A stretch of DNA of 43,714 bases from NCBI GenBank assembly GCA_022773585.1, contig JALEZZ010000067.1:1-43714 (forward strand), given 5' to 3'. A program made the translations under genes and the position numbers. Source of the DNA: Selenomonas sp. GTDB lineage: Bacteria > Bacillota > Negativicutes > Selenomonadales > Selenomonadaceae. Every line of letters begins with the position of its first letter. Positions within the stretch are counted from its first letter, which is position 1. Positions 34,087-43,000 of the stretch are shown here, piece after piece. The notes under the pieces were generated by a model. It searched no databases, was not told where the DNA came from, and saw nothing but the letters and a program-made list of their open reading frames with translations.

Positions 34087-35382
34087 ATGATCGGAATCAA
34101 GAATGTCGTTGCTATCGTCTGCGGTGGCGGGCCGGCACCTGGCATCAACAGCGTCATCTCGGGCATCACGAACGAGGCGACGCGGCATGGCTGGGATGTG
34201 CTCGGAATCTATGATGGTTTCTCGCGGATTGCGCGCGGCGAAAAGAATTATGTGCGCCTCGAGCCGAAGGACATCAGCCGCATCCATCTGACGGGCGGCT
34301 GCATCCTCAAGATGAGCCGCTTCAATCCGACGAAGAAGGAGTCGGATCTGCGCACGGTTGTCGAGACGCTGACGGAGCTCGGCGTCACGCACCTCGTGAC
34401 GATCGGCGGCGATGATACGGCGTACAGCTCGGCAGCTGTCTCCGATTACGCGCGTAAGATGGGCCGCACAATCAATGTCGTGCATGTCCCGAAAACCATC
34501 GACAATGACCTGCCGCTGCCGGACGGCGTCCCGACATTCGGCTTCGAGACGGCGCGCGCGTTCGGCACGGAAGAGGTCGAGAACCTCATGGAAGATGCGC
34601 GCACGACGAACAACCGCTGGTACTTCACGATTGCGATGGGCCGCACGGCAGGGCACTTGGCGCTCGGCATGGGCCGCAGCGCAGGCGCGGCGGTCACGAT
34701 CATCCCGGAGGAGTTCCCCGAGGAGAAGATTCCTCTGCAGCAGGTCGTCGACATCATCACGGGCTCGATCGTGAAGCGGTATCTGACGGGCAAGAACTAC
34801 GGCGTGGCTGTCATCGCGGAAGGTGTCATCGAAAAAATCGCGCCGGAAGATTTCAAGAAGCTCGGCAACGTCGTGACGGACGAGCACGGCCATATCCGCT
34901 ACAGCGAGCTCGACTTTGGTGAAATCCTCAAGCAGGCCGTCCTTGCCGAAGTCAAGAAGCTCGGCATCAAGCTCTCGATTATCGACAAGGAAATCGGTTA
35001 CGAGCTGCGTTGCACGGCACCGATTGCGTATGACATCGACTATGCGCGTTCGCTCGGCTATTCGGCGGTCCAGTTCCTGATGTCGGGTGATTCGAGCGCG
35101 CTGATCACGATTCAGGACAACAAAGCCGTGCCGATGCGCTTCGAAGACATCAAGGATCCTGTGACGGGCAAGACGAAGGTGCGCAAGGTCAACATCGACT
35201 CGATTCACTACAAAATCGCGCGCGGCCTTATGATGCGCCTCGAGGAAGGCGACCTCGACGATCCGGGCCTCGCGAATGCCTATCGCATGACGCAGGAAGA
35301 ATTCCACAAGCGCTATGCATATCTCTTTGGCAAAGGCGAGGTGCCGAAGGAGAAGGAAGAGAAGAAAGAAGAAAAGAAGTAA
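34087..35382 (+). CDS. 6-phosphofructokinase, probably pyrophosphate-dependent
   Basis: Phosphorylates fructose 6-phosphate at C1 in glycolysis. 431 residues. Visible motifs are CGGGPAPGIN (12-21), GGDD (107-110), PKTIDND (135-141, catalytic D), then MGRTAGHLALGMG and EGVIEK. In the family, GGDD instead of GGDG and PKTID instead of PGTID correlate with pyrophosphate rather than ATP as donor, so a reversible PPi-PFK is predicted. The C-terminus ends in a highly charged Lys/Glu tail (KEKEEKKEEKK) absent from core family members. Start ATG 34087 follows GAGGGGGATTTTTC. It is monocistronic, with a strong terminator. Confidence 0.9.
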   Translation: MIGIKNVVAIVCGGGPAPGINSVISGITNEATRHGWDVLGIYDGFSRIARGEKNYVRLEPKDISRIHLTGGCILKMSRFNPTKKESDLRTVVETLTELGVTHLVTIGGDDTAYSSAAVSDYARKMGRTINVVHVPKTIDNDLPLPDGVPTFGFETARAFGTEEVENLMEDARTTNNRWYFTIAMGRTAGHLALGMGRSAGAAVTIIPEEFPEEKIPLQQVVDIITGSIVKRYLTGKNYGVAVIAEGVIEKIAPEDFKKLGNVVTDEHGHIRYSELDFGEILKQAVLAEVKKLGIKLSIIDKEIGYELRCTAPIAYDIDYARSLGYSAVQFLMSGDSSALITIQDNKAVPMRFEDIKDPVTGKTKVRKVNIDSIHYKIARGLMMRLEEGDLDDPGLANAYRMTQEEFHKRYAYLFGKGEVPKEKEEKKEEKK

Positions 35383-35404
35383 AAAATGCGTTTTCACGCA
35401 GCGG

Positions 35405-35439
35405 TCTGGCAGGTCATCGGCATCTGCCAGATTTTTTTT
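35405..35439 (+). terminator. Terminator of the phosphofructokinase gene
   Basis: Stem TCTGGCAG with CTGCCAGA around an 11-nt loop, then eight T. Confidence 0.9.
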
Positions 35440-35459
35440 GAGTTTTTGCGAAAAAATGC

Positions 35460-35488
35460 TTGACGGATGGGAATGATTGCACTATAAT
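35460..35488 (+). promoter_or_regulatory. Promoter of the tRNA cluster
   Basis: TTGACG (35460-35465), 17-bp spacer, TATAAT (35483-35488), 52 bp before the first tRNA. Confidence 0.85.
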
Positions 35489-35539
35489 TATCTCTTGTCA
35501 GCCGGAAGCAACAAAGTTGCGAAGGCGGCACCTCAAAAT

Positions 35540-35615
<76 letters not shown>

Positions 35616-35667
35616 AGAAATTCCATAAATTTATATAGAAGGTTTTCGACAGAAAACCCACCCAGAT

Positions 35668-35743
<76 letters not shown>

Positions 35744-35752
35744 AGCATGTGT

Positions 35753-35828
35753 GCTGATATAGCTCAGTCGGTAGAGCGTATCCTTGGTAAGGATAAGGTC
35801 ACCAGTTCAATCCTGGTTATCAGCTCCA
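35753..35828 (+). tRNA. tRNA-Thr (GGT)
   Basis: 76 nt with encoded CCA. Acceptor stem GCTGATA/TATCAGC, anticodon loop TTGGTAA with anticodon GGT, T arm ACCAG-TTCAATC-CTGGT. Confidence 0.95.
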
Positions 35829-35834
35829 GATAGA

Positions 35835-35911
35835 GGCGGCATAGCTCAGTTGGCTAGAGCATGCGGTTCATACCCGCAGTGTCCGGAGTTCAAATCTCTG
35901 TGCCGCCACCA
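35835..35911 (+). tRNA. Elongator tRNA-Met (CAT)
   Basis: 77 nt with encoded CCA. Acceptor stem GGCGGCA pairs fully with TGCCGCC, unlike the initiators. Anticodon stem-loop TGCGG-TTCATAC-CCGCA. The body matches Bacillus-type elongator tRNA-Met; a lysidine-modified tRNA-Ile2 also carries CAT but has a different acceptor stem, so Met is favoured. Confidence 0.9.
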
Positions 35912-35922
35912 AGCCGATACAT

Positions 35923-35948
35923 AACCCCTCATTTCAGGGGTTTTATTT
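35923..35948 (+). terminator. Terminator of the tRNA cluster
   Basis: Stem AACCCCT with AGGGGTT around a 5-nt loop, followed by TTATTTAT. Confidence 0.8.
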
Positions 35949-35979
35949 ATGTATAGTTTCCAAAAATCGCTCGATATGA

Positions 35980-36008
35980 TTGACATGCCAGAAAAGGTGT
36001 GCTAGATT
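35980..36008 (+). promoter_or_regulatory. Promoter of the rpmG-secE-nusG-rpl cluster
   Basis: TTGACA (35980-35985), 17-bp spacer, TAGATT (36003-36008), 58 bp before rpmG. Confidence 0.8.
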
Positions 36009-36066
36009 ATATGGGTGACGTTTGGAAGCAAAGGTCATAATCCGAGACGTAAGGGGTGGAATGAGG

Positions 36067-36216
36067 ATGCGCAACAATATCACGTTGGAGTGCACGGAGT
36101 GCCATAGCCGCAACTACCGCACCAACAAGAACAAGAAGAACAACCCGGACCGGCTTGAAATGAACAAGTATTGCAAGTTCTGCAAGAAGCACACGGTTCA
36201 TAAGGAAACGAAGTAA
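36067..36216 (+). CDS. rpmG: 50S ribosomal protein L33
   Basis: A 49-residue ribosomal protein with the zinc-ribbon cysteine pairs of the C+ type L33 ([10 protein letters not shown] and YCKFCKKHT), the conserved [10 protein letters not shown] core and the usual C-terminus. The ATG at 36067 gives the family-standard MRNNITLEC start and is 7 bp after GGGGTGG; an ATG two codons earlier abuts that site. It leads the secE-nusG-rplKAJL cluster, the standard bacterial order. A C+ form implies zinc dependence; a zinc-free paralogue may exist elsewhere. Confidence 0.95.
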   Translation: MRNNITLECTECHSRNYRTNKNKKNNPDRLEMNKYCKFCKKHTVHKETK

Positions 36217-36241
36217 GCCGCCTCGTGGAAAGAGACAGGAT

Positions 36242-36457
36242 GTGAAGAATTTGGCAGACGAGAAATCATCGACCAGCACGAGTCCCGTGCAGTTCCTGCA
36301 TGAGGTCGTCGCCGAGATGAAAAAGGTATCGTGGTCCACGCGTAGAGAGCTCTTCACGTATACGTGCGTCGTCGGCATCGCCGTCGCCATCGTGTGCGCG
36401 CTCATCTGGATCTGCGATACGTTCTTCGCGAGACTGTTCCACATCATTCTGAAGTAA
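36242..36457 (+). CDS. secE: Preprotein translocase subunit SecE
   Basis: A 71-residue essential subunit of the SecYEG channel. Single-TM Firmicutes-type form: the conserved amphipathic helix VQFLHEVVAEMKKVSWSTRRE, then one membrane segment (about 44-62). Start is GTG 36242 after AGACAGGAT. It lies 25 bp after rpmG and just before nusG. Confidence 0.94.
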   Translation: MKNLADEKSSTSTSPVQFLHEVVAEMKKVSWSTRRELFTYTCVVGIAVAIVCALIWICDTFFARLFHIILK

Positions 36458-36476
36458 GATGGCTGGGAGAAACCAA

Positions 36477-37046
36477 ATGGAATCACAAAGCGAAACGGAG
36501 AAGCTGGAGAAGGAATCCAAGCGTGCCTGGTATGTCATCCACACGTATTCCGGCTACGAGAACAAGGTCAAGACCGACCTTGAAAGCAAGGTCCATTCGG
36601 CGGGCATGGAAGACAAGATCTTCCAGGTCGTCGTCCCGACCGAGGATGTAGCGGAAGAGAAGGATGGCAAGCGCAAGGTCACGAAACGGAAGATCTTCCC
36701 CGGATACGTGCTTGTCGATATGATCGTCAACCCGCGCAGCTGGTACGTCGTCCGCAATACGACGGGCGTGACGGGATTCGTTGGTTCCGACAACAAAGAG
36801 CCAATTCCTCTGACGGATGCGGAAGCAAGCCGCATCCTGCAGTCCATGGGCGAAGAAAAGGTCAAGACGGACGCCGACTTCGCAGTCGGCGATGCCGTCC
36901 GGATCACCTCCGGCAGCTTCGAGAACTTCATGGCGAAGGTTTCTGCCGTCGATGCGGAGAAGAACCGCGTGACGGTGCTCGCTGAGATGTTCGGCGGAGA
37001 AGAGACGCCGGTGGAACTCGGTTTCGATGAAATCGAGAAAATCTGA
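36477..37046 (+). CDS. nusG: Transcription termination/antitermination factor NusG
   Basis: A 189-residue elongation factor that binds RNA polymerase. The NGN domain starts RAWYVIHTYSGYENKVK and includes KIFPGYVLVDM and VRNTTGVTGFVG. The C-terminal KOW domain (GDAVRITSGSFENFMAKVSA) contacts Rho or ribosomal S10. ATG 36477 is preferred because CTGGGAGAAACCA precedes it with good spacing. An in-frame ATG at 36459, two bases after the secE stop, would add six residues and cannot be excluded. Confidence 0.95.
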   Translation: MESQSETEKLEKESKRAWYVIHTYSGYENKVKTDLESKVHSAGMEDKIFQVVVPTEDVAEEKDGKRKVTKRKIFPGYVLVDMIVNPRSWYVVRNTTGVTGFVGSDNKEPIPLTDAEASRILQSMGEEKVKTDADFAVGDAVRITSGSFENFMAKVSAVDAEKNRVTVLAEMFGGEETPVELGFDEIEKI

Positions 37047-37071
37047 TTCCCTTTTGGGGAGGTGAAAATAC

Positions 37072-37497
37072 ATGGCAAAGAAAGTTTCGAAAATCGTCAA
37101 GCTGCAGGTTGTCGCTGGCAAGGCCAACCCGGCTCCTCCGGTAGGTCCGGCACTCGGCCAGGCAGGCGTCAACATCATGGGCTTCTGCAAGGAGTTCAAT
37201 GAGCGCACGAAGGCACAGGCTGGCCTCGTGATTCCGGTCGTGATTACGGTCTATGAAGATCGTTCGTTCACGTTCATCACGAAGACGCCGCCGGCAGCTG
37301 TCCTTCTGAAGAAAGCAGCAAAAATCGACAAGGCTTCGGGCGAGCCGAACAAGAACAAGGTCGCCAAGCTCCCGCGCGCGGAAGCACAGAAGATTGCCGA
37401 GCTCAAGATGAAAGACCTCAACGCTGCAAACATTGATGCCGCAACCCGCATGATCGAAGGCACGGCGCGCAGCATGGGCATCGAAATCGTCGACTAA
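37072..37497 (+). CDS. rplK: 50S ribosomal protein L11
   Basis: A 141-residue protein of the ribosomal GTPase-associated centre. Family blocks are [32 protein letters not shown] and the C-terminal RNA-binding part ending [12 protein letters not shown]. The start follows GGGGAGGTGAAAATAC. It precedes rplA by 63 bp, which hold a hairpin that may bind L1. Confidence 0.97.
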   Translation: MAKKVSKIVKLQVVAGKANPAPPVGPALGQAGVNIMGFCKEFNERTKAQAGLVIPVVITVYEDRSFTFITKTPPAAVLLKKAAKIDKASGEPNKNKVAKLPRAEAQKIAELKMKDLNAANIDAATRMIEGTARSMGIEIVD

Positions 37498-37517
37498 TCG
37501 TATCGATGGTTTCGTCC

Positions 37518-37545
37518 CGTGGGAGGTACTACCGTTAAGACCACG
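37518..37545 (+). promoter_or_regulatory. Candidate L1-binding hairpin before rplA
   Basis: CGTGG (37518-37522) pairs with CCACG (37541-37545), enclosing GAGGTACTACCGTTAAGA. A GTGGGAGG...ACCAC structure at this place recurs between rplK and rplA in Firmicutes and resembles the L1 site on 23S rRNA, suggesting autogenous translational control. The assignment is by position and form. Confidence 0.5.
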
Positions 37546-37560
37546 AGAGGAGTCATACAA

Positions 37561-38244
37561 ATGGCAAAGGCTGGTAAGAAATACCAGGAAGCTTGCAAGC
37601 TCATCGAAGCTGGCAAGTTCTACACGCCCGCAGAGGCGATGGATCTCGTCAAGAAGACGGCAACGGCAAAGTTCGATGAAACGATCGAGCTCCACGTCCG
37701 CCTCGGCGTTGATCCGAAATATCCGGACCAGCAGGTCCGCGGTGCCATCGTTCTTCCGAACGGCACCGGCAAATCCAAGCGCGTTCTCGTCTTCGCAAAG
37801 GGCGAGAAGGTCAAAGAAGCAGAAGCTGCAGGTGCAGACTTCGTAGGTTCCGACGAGATCGTACAGAAAATCCAGGGCGGCTGGCTCGACTTCGACGTCG
37901 CTGTCGCAACGCCTGACATGATGGGTACGGTCGGCCGTCTTGGTAAGATTCTCGGCCCGCGCGGCCTCATGCCGAACCCGAAACTGGGCACGGTCACGAT
38001 GGATCTCCAGAAGGCTATCTCCGAGGTAAAAGCAGGCAAGGTCGAATACCGTACCGACAAGGCTGGCAATGTCCACGTCTCCATCGGCAAGGCTTCCTTC
38101 GACGCTGAGAAGCTCCAGCAGAACTTCCAGGCCCTGATTGATACACTGATTCGCGTCAAGCCGGCCGCAGCAAAAGGCCAGTACATCCGCTCCATCACGG
38201 TCGCATCCACGATGGGCCCGGGCGTGCCGGTTCAGCTTGGCTGA
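37561..38244 (+). CDS. rplA: 50S ribosomal protein L1
   Basis: A 227-residue L1-stalk protein and probable translational repressor of its own operon. Conserved parts include [33 protein letters not shown] and [23 protein letters not shown] 37561 follows GAGAGGAGTCATACAA. An in-frame ATG-like codon at 37519 lies in the leader hairpin and is rejected. The L10 leader separates it from rplJ. Confidence 0.97.
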   Translation: MAKAGKKYQEACKLIEAGKFYTPAEAMDLVKKTATAKFDETIELHVRLGVDPKYPDQQVRGAIVLPNGTGKSKRVLVFAKGEKVKEAEAAGADFVGSDEIVQKIQGGWLDFDVAVATPDMMGTVGRLGKILGPRGLMPNPKLGTVTMDLQKAISEVKAGKVEYRTDKAGNVHVSIGKASFDAEKLQQNFQALIDTLIRVKPAAAKGQYIRSITVASTMGPGVPVQLG

Positions 38245-38257
38245 TTCTTCGCAGGTC

Positions 38258-38405
38258 ATCGAGACTCCGGTCTCGCACAATCGAATATCTTGGCTGTAGA
38301 CAGCAGGTTTGAGATTTTCATCTAACGGAAATTTTTCCGCCTGCCGAGGCCGGAGTACATGAATGAGAAAATTCGAACCTCCGGCGTGCAGCCGGGGGTT
38401 CTTTT
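38258..38405 (+). promoter_or_regulatory. L10 leader with terminator
   Basis: The 208-bp gap before rplJ holds a stem CGAGAC-TCCG-GTCTCG, the region GTAGACAGCAGG paired across a large internal loop with CCTGCCGAGG, typical of the L10(L12)4 binding site, and a terminator-like hairpin GAACCTCCGGC/GCCGGGGGTTC (38375-38401) followed by CTTTT. This is the known ribosomal protein leader that limits rplJL expression when L10 is in excess. Confidence 0.8.
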
Positions 38406-38452
38406 GCTTCGCTTTACAAAACAAAAATCACAATCGAATGGAGGTGTAACTC

Positions 38453-38992
38453 ATGGGTGTTACTCCCGCAAAACAGGCCATCGTCGCTGAGCTCGCTGAG
38501 CAGCTCAAGAGCGCGAAAGGCATGATTCTCACGGGCTACAAAGGCCTGACGGTCGCACAGGACACGGAACTCCGCCGCGCATTCCGCGAGGCTGGCGTCT
38601 CGTACCACGTCGTCAAGAACACGATGCTCCGTCTCGCAGCAAAAGAGGCTGGCATCGAAGGTCTCGACGAGCATCTCGAGGGCACGACGGCATTCGCATT
38701 CTCCGCAGAGGATGCAGTTGCTCCGGCAAAGGTCGTCGTCGGCTTCATCAAGAAGAACAAGCTCGAGGAGACGGACGTGCTGACGGTCAAGGTCGGCATG
38801 GTCGAGGGCAAGGTCATCGGCCTCGACGAGGTCAAGGCACTCGCATCGCTCCCGAGCCGCGAGGAACTCATCGCCAAGCTCCTTGGCAGCATGAATGCCC
38901 CGATTTCGAATACGGTCAACGTCCTCCAGGGCGTTATCCGCAACGCGGTCTATGTGCTTGATGCCATCCGCGCACAGAAGGAATCCGCATAA
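38453..38992 (+). CDS. rplJ: 50S ribosomal protein L10
   Basis: A 179-residue stalk-base protein that carries L7/L12 dimers. It shows KGMILTGYKGLTVAQDTELR, the conserved YHVVKNTMLRLAAKEAG and the C-terminal helix that anchors L12 (after NTVNVLQGVI). The start follows ATGGAGGTGTAACTC. It is controlled by the leader just upstream. Confidence 0.97.
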   Translation: MGVTPAKQAIVAELAEQLKSAKGMILTGYKGLTVAQDTELRRAFREAGVSYHVVKNTMLRLAAKEAGIEGLDEHLEGTTAFAFSAEDAVAPAKVVVGFIKKNKLEETDVLTVKVGMVEGKVIGLDEVKALASLPSREELIAKLLGSMNAPISNTVNVLQGVIRNAVYVLDAIRAQKESA

Positions 38993-39059
38993 CCTGCGGT
39001 CCGCATAAAGAAGAAATTTCTACGTAATACAAAACCATTATCATTGGAGGTAAATTGAA

Positions 39060-39428
39060 ATGACGAAAGAAGAAATCATGGAAGCCATTGAGGGCATGAC
39101 GGTCCTCGAACTCTCCGAGCTCGTGAAGGCTATGGAAGAGAAGTTCGGTGTCAGCGCTGCTGCTCCGGTCGCTGTTGCTGCTGCTGGTGCTGCTGGCGGC
39201 GCCGCTGCGGAAGAGAAGACGGAGTTCAACGTCATGCTGACGGCTGTTGGCGACAAGAAGATCAACGTCATCAAGGCTGTCCGTGAAGCTACGGGCCTCG
39301 GCCTGAAGGAAGCAAAGGCTCTCGTCGATGGCGCTCCGGCTGCTGTCAAAGAGAACGTTGCGAAGGCAGAAGCTGAAGAGCTCAAGAAGAAGCTCGAAGA
39401 GGCTGGCGCTACGGTCGAACTCAAGTAA
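39060..39428 (+). CDS. rplL: 50S ribosomal protein L7/L12
   Basis: A 122-residue stalk protein that recruits translation GTPases. It has an N-terminal dimer domain ([20 protein letters not shown]), an Ala/Gly-rich hinge (about 38-55), and the C-terminal factor-binding domain ([20 protein letters not shown], then [15 protein letters not shown]). The start follows TTGGAGGTAAATTGAA. A strong terminator follows, and rpoB is not the next gene. Confidence 0.97.
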   Translation: MTKEEIMEAIEGMTVLELSELVKAMEEKFGVSAAAPVAVAAAGAAGGAAAEEKTEFNVMLTAVGDKKINVIKAVREATGLGLKEAKALVDGAPAAVKENVAKAEAEELKKKLEEAGATVELK

Positions 39429-39446
39429 TTTCGTTCGAAATTGCAC

Positions 39447-39495
39447 AGAGGGCTGTGCAGTCGCGATTTTCGCGGCTGCATGGCCCTCTTTTTTT
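39447..39495 (+). terminator. Terminator after rplL
   Basis: Long stem AGAGGGCTGTGCAGTCGCG with CGCGGCTGCATGGCCCTCT (wobble pairs only) and a short loop, followed by eight T. Confidence 0.92.
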
Positions 39496-39524
39496 AGGGG
39501 CGGAGCAAGCCTCTCCTTTTTGTG

Positions 39525-39543
39525 GCAATGTCATTAAGTTAGC
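39525..39543 (+). repeat. 19-bp direct repeat, copy 1
   Basis: GCAATGTCATTAAGTTAGC, identical to 39578-39596. The two copies are 34 bp apart. Its AT-rich character differs from the surroundings; it may be the remnant of a mobile element end, but no transposase is near. Confidence 0.85.
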
Positions 39544-39577
39544 GCAAATCCCGCAAACCCAAGCCCCCTCTCCGAGA

Positions 39578-39596
39578 GCAATGTCATTAAGTTAGC
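39578..39596 (+). repeat. 19-bp direct repeat, copy 2
   Basis: Identical to 39525-39543. It is joined directly to CCCCCTCTCCGAGA, a broken copy of the palindromic repeat that is complete at 39624, as if one sequence had interrupted the other. Confidence 0.85.
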
Positions 39597-39623
39597 AGAT
39601 AAGCCGAAACCTAATCTATCTCA

Positions 39624-39808
39624 GGCCCCCTCTCCGAGGGGGCTGTCAGCGAAGCTGACTGGGGGTGTGTCGGAGGTAGGATGGAACATATCGTCGGATT
39701 GTCATCTGCGAAGACGTACCTTCGCAGTTGCGATCGAATAAATTGCCAGTTCCTACCTTCGCCACACCCACCACCGCTTCGCGGTTCCCCTCCCTCGGCG
39801 AGGGAGGC
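39624..39808 (+). repeat. 185-bp MITE/REPIN-like element with about 58-bp inverted ends
   Basis: The left arm (39624-39681) runs GGCCCCCTCTCCGAGGGGG to GGAGGTAGGA. The reverse complement of the right arm (39751-39808) runs GCCTCCCTCGCCGAGGGAGG to GAAGGTAGGA. Both share the order of a short palindrome, a GCGAAGC core, GGGTGTG and AGGTAGGA. The 69-bp middle has its own hairpin CTGCGAA/TTCGCAG (39709-39727). There is no coding potential and no clear target duplication. The left arm is the same family as the repeat at 7050-7098. Confidence 0.7.
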
Positions 39809-40085
39809 AGAAGTTTGCAGGCCTCCTCGCTTACCTTGATGACATTGATCCCCCAACGGGGGAGGCTTGGTTTGATGTGCTGCTGTGGGAAAACAAAACA
39901 CGACGAAAACGGAAAAATTTCCGACTTGGAAGTTCGTCCGTTTCTTATTTTCTGCATTTCGTGCCACGTTTGCGCTATGACGCCGGATTTTATGGTATGA
40001 TAGCGGTGTGAGAGAAGGAACTGCTGCGAAGAGGAGCCTCCCCAAGGGGGGAGGCTTCAAGGGAAATTCAAGGGAGTGGGACATC

Positions 40086-43000
40086 ATGAAACGGGCATAC
40101 AAACCAAATAACTTCTATCCGCACACGAAGGCGGAGCGGGCGCTGAGGGCGGCGGTGCTGGCGTCCTGCACGGTCGGCGCGACGCTGGCACTCGGTGCTG
40201 CCCCCCCCGTGCTGGACGGATGCCCTCGGTGTAGAGATTGGCGCGAGCGTCGCACATGCGGAGACGGCAGACGGCGAATACAAGGTGATTGATGTTTCTG
40301 GCTGGGGAAACTCATGGCAATATTTCAAAAACGATGGGGAAGTCAAGCTTGTCAAAGGCGGCACGGTGCTTGCTACGTTCACAGCGCCGAAGGCCAATGA
40401 TTTAGAGCCATCGGCATGGCTTTCCTATTCGTCAGAGGGTCCCGCGAACGGGACAATCACCATGGCTAATCGTCGTATCGACGACGTGACGATCTACGAG
40501 AATACGAAGTTGAAATGCGCGCTCTATACAAATCCCTATAGTCCGGTAACCTTGAAAGGTGAGGGAGCGTCCATCAGTGTGTTCGAAAACGAGTATAAAG
40601 CCACGCTCGCGGCGGGCAGCGCGGAAGCAACACTTTCGTTTGATGATATGCACGCGAATTGTTGGGATCTCACGGGCACGGACGGCACGAAGCTCTCTGG
40701 CGAGGTTGGGAATTATATGCTCTACGGCATGGTAGACATCAGCGACGTCTCCAAATCGACGTATACAGCGCATGTTGGTCCCAATGCCACCGTCAAGACG
40801 GCGCAAGGCACGATCCATGGTGCTTCGGAATACAAGTGGAACAATTTTCTTGTTGATGGTGACACGACCACGATTTGGAACGGGACGTTTGGCGATATCG
40901 AGAAGACGGGAAACGGCAAGCTGGTTGTTCGGAACGAGAATGAGGCATGGGACTTGACAGCAGGAAACATCACGGCGGATGAAGTTATTACTGCAGGAAA
41001 TGTCACGGCAAACTCCATCATGGCGGACGAGGTCAGTGGTAAAAATGTCTCGGTCACGGACACGCTTTCTGTTGCAAAAGAACTGAACGTGGATACGGTC
41101 ACTGCTTCGACCGTCATTCTTGCCAGCGGCGCAAGTGTGAGCGGGCAGAAGGGCGGCACGTCGAACATCAAAACGAACATGCTGCAAGTCGATCCGGCGA
41201 CTGCTGCAACCGCTCTTGCGAATGCGACGGTCGCAGCAAAGACCGAGGGCGGCACGGTCAACATCACGAATTTGGCGGGCCTCAAGATTCCAGATGCGAC
41301 GCTCGCCAAAATCGCTACGGCTGCGAAATTGAGTGAGGGCGGTTATACTTCCGCGACGACGGGAGACACGAAGAAGAACGTGACGGAAATGCTCGACAAA
41401 GCCGACCAGCTGGGCAAAGGCACGACCACCACGAAGCTGCAGGACGGCACCGATGCGGTCGCCTATGAACATACTTACACCAGCACGACCAATGCCGGCA
41501 CCGCGACGGTCACGACGACAGGCACGGTAACATCGGATGGCACCACTCCCGTCCTGAACGTCGATACGCAGAACTATACGTTCGATCTTTCCAAGGACGC
41601 GAAGGACAAGGACACGTTCCTTACGTCCACAAACCCGGGAACGACGACCATCCATGGTGCGGAAGTGAAGGTCAAAGCCGACAACAGCCAACTGCTTTCC
41701 CTCAACAAGGGAGAGTCCGTCACGTTGCTGAATGACGAAGCTGGCACGCTCGCGTATGATGGCACGAGCACGTTCGACCACAAATACACGAATTCCGCCG
41801 GCACCGCCACCGTCCGGACGACGGGCACGGTGCAGGCTGTGGACAACGACCTCATCCTGCGCATTGACGGCGCGGATTATGCGTTCACGCTCAACTCCGC
41901 TACGACGGCGGACGGCTATACATTCCTCACGTCTGCGAACACGGGGGAAACGAAGATTGACGCCGAGGACGTGACGCTCGACGACAGCAAACTTGCCAAT
42001 CAGATGCTTTCCCTCAACAAGGACGACAAGGTCTATCTGCTGAAAAACGACACGGCGGGCACGCTCGCTTATACCGATGCCAGCGGCGCAAAAGAGCTGA
42101 ACCACACCTACGAAAACAGCACCGACGCAGGAACCGCCACGGTCACAACGCATGCCAAAGTAGAGGCAAGCGGCAACGACCTCGTCCTGAATGTCGATAG
42201 TGTGAAGTATGCGTTCACGCTCGCACCGACCGTGAAGAACGAAGACACGCTCCTCGAACTTTCAAACGCAGGAGAAACGAAAATCAGCAACGGCGACGTG
42301 ACCGTGAAAACCAGCGGCGTCCTGAAAAAACTCAAACAGGGCGAAAAAGTCTATCTGCTCAAGAAGACGAATGGCACGCTGACTGCTACGGACGTCACGT
42401 ATCTCGTCAACCTGCCCACCATCTACGGCACCATCAGGGGCAACGTGGCAGAGGATGCCAGCAACAATGCCCTCGTTCTCAATGTCATGGGTGCAGAATC
42501 CCTCACGGACAATCTCGGGGATTACAAATACATCGTCATCGTGGAAGGTGACACGAAAAACACGGGGAACGAGGTCACGGTCGGCGCAGGTGAAATTGCC
42601 GACAGGAGCGCCATCGCCGCTTTGGCAAAGGATGAGACGAATGCGACGGAGCTGACGGACAACACATTGACTGTCAACGGTACAGTGACCGGCCGTGCCG
42701 TCGGTGCGAACAGCTATGCAGGCGATGTCACGAAGAACAACGTCACGATTGGCGCTGGCGCGCTCGTGGACGGATTTGTTGCCGGCGGCATGACGCAGGA
42801 CGGGACGGCAAATGGCAATACCGTCACCATCAACGGCGGCACGATCAAGGGCGACGTCTATGGCGGCTACAGCGAGAAGGAAGCCACGAACAACATCGTC
42901 AACCTCGCTGGCGGCACGATTTTTGGAACGGTCTATGGCGGCTATGTTGCCGATACGTCCGGCACGAGCAGCAATAACACGCTGAACGTCACAGGGGCGA

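Larger units (their letters stand above)
39496..40085 (+). other. Gene-free, repeat-rich spacer
   Basis: No convincing gene in this stretch. It holds a 19-bp direct repeat (39525 and 39578), a 185-bp element with inverted ends (39624-39808), a small hairpin GATCCCCCAACGGGGGAG (39848-39865), a possible extended -10 TGGTATGAT (39993-40001) for the surface protein, and a hairpin GAGCCTCCCC/GGGGAGGCTTC near 40034-40058 in the presumed leader. Base composition is less biased than in the genes. Confidence 0.75.

Noticed and set aside
39549..39872. CRISPR-like appearance of repeated CCCCCTC blocks
   Set aside because: Copies are few, unequal in length and spacing, partly inverted, and no cas genes are present; a palindromic dispersed repeat family explains them.
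40034..40061. Hairpin before the surface gene as a terminator
   Set aside because: The stem is good but has no T tract, and it lies in the presumed 5' leader; it may instead be another repeat fragment.
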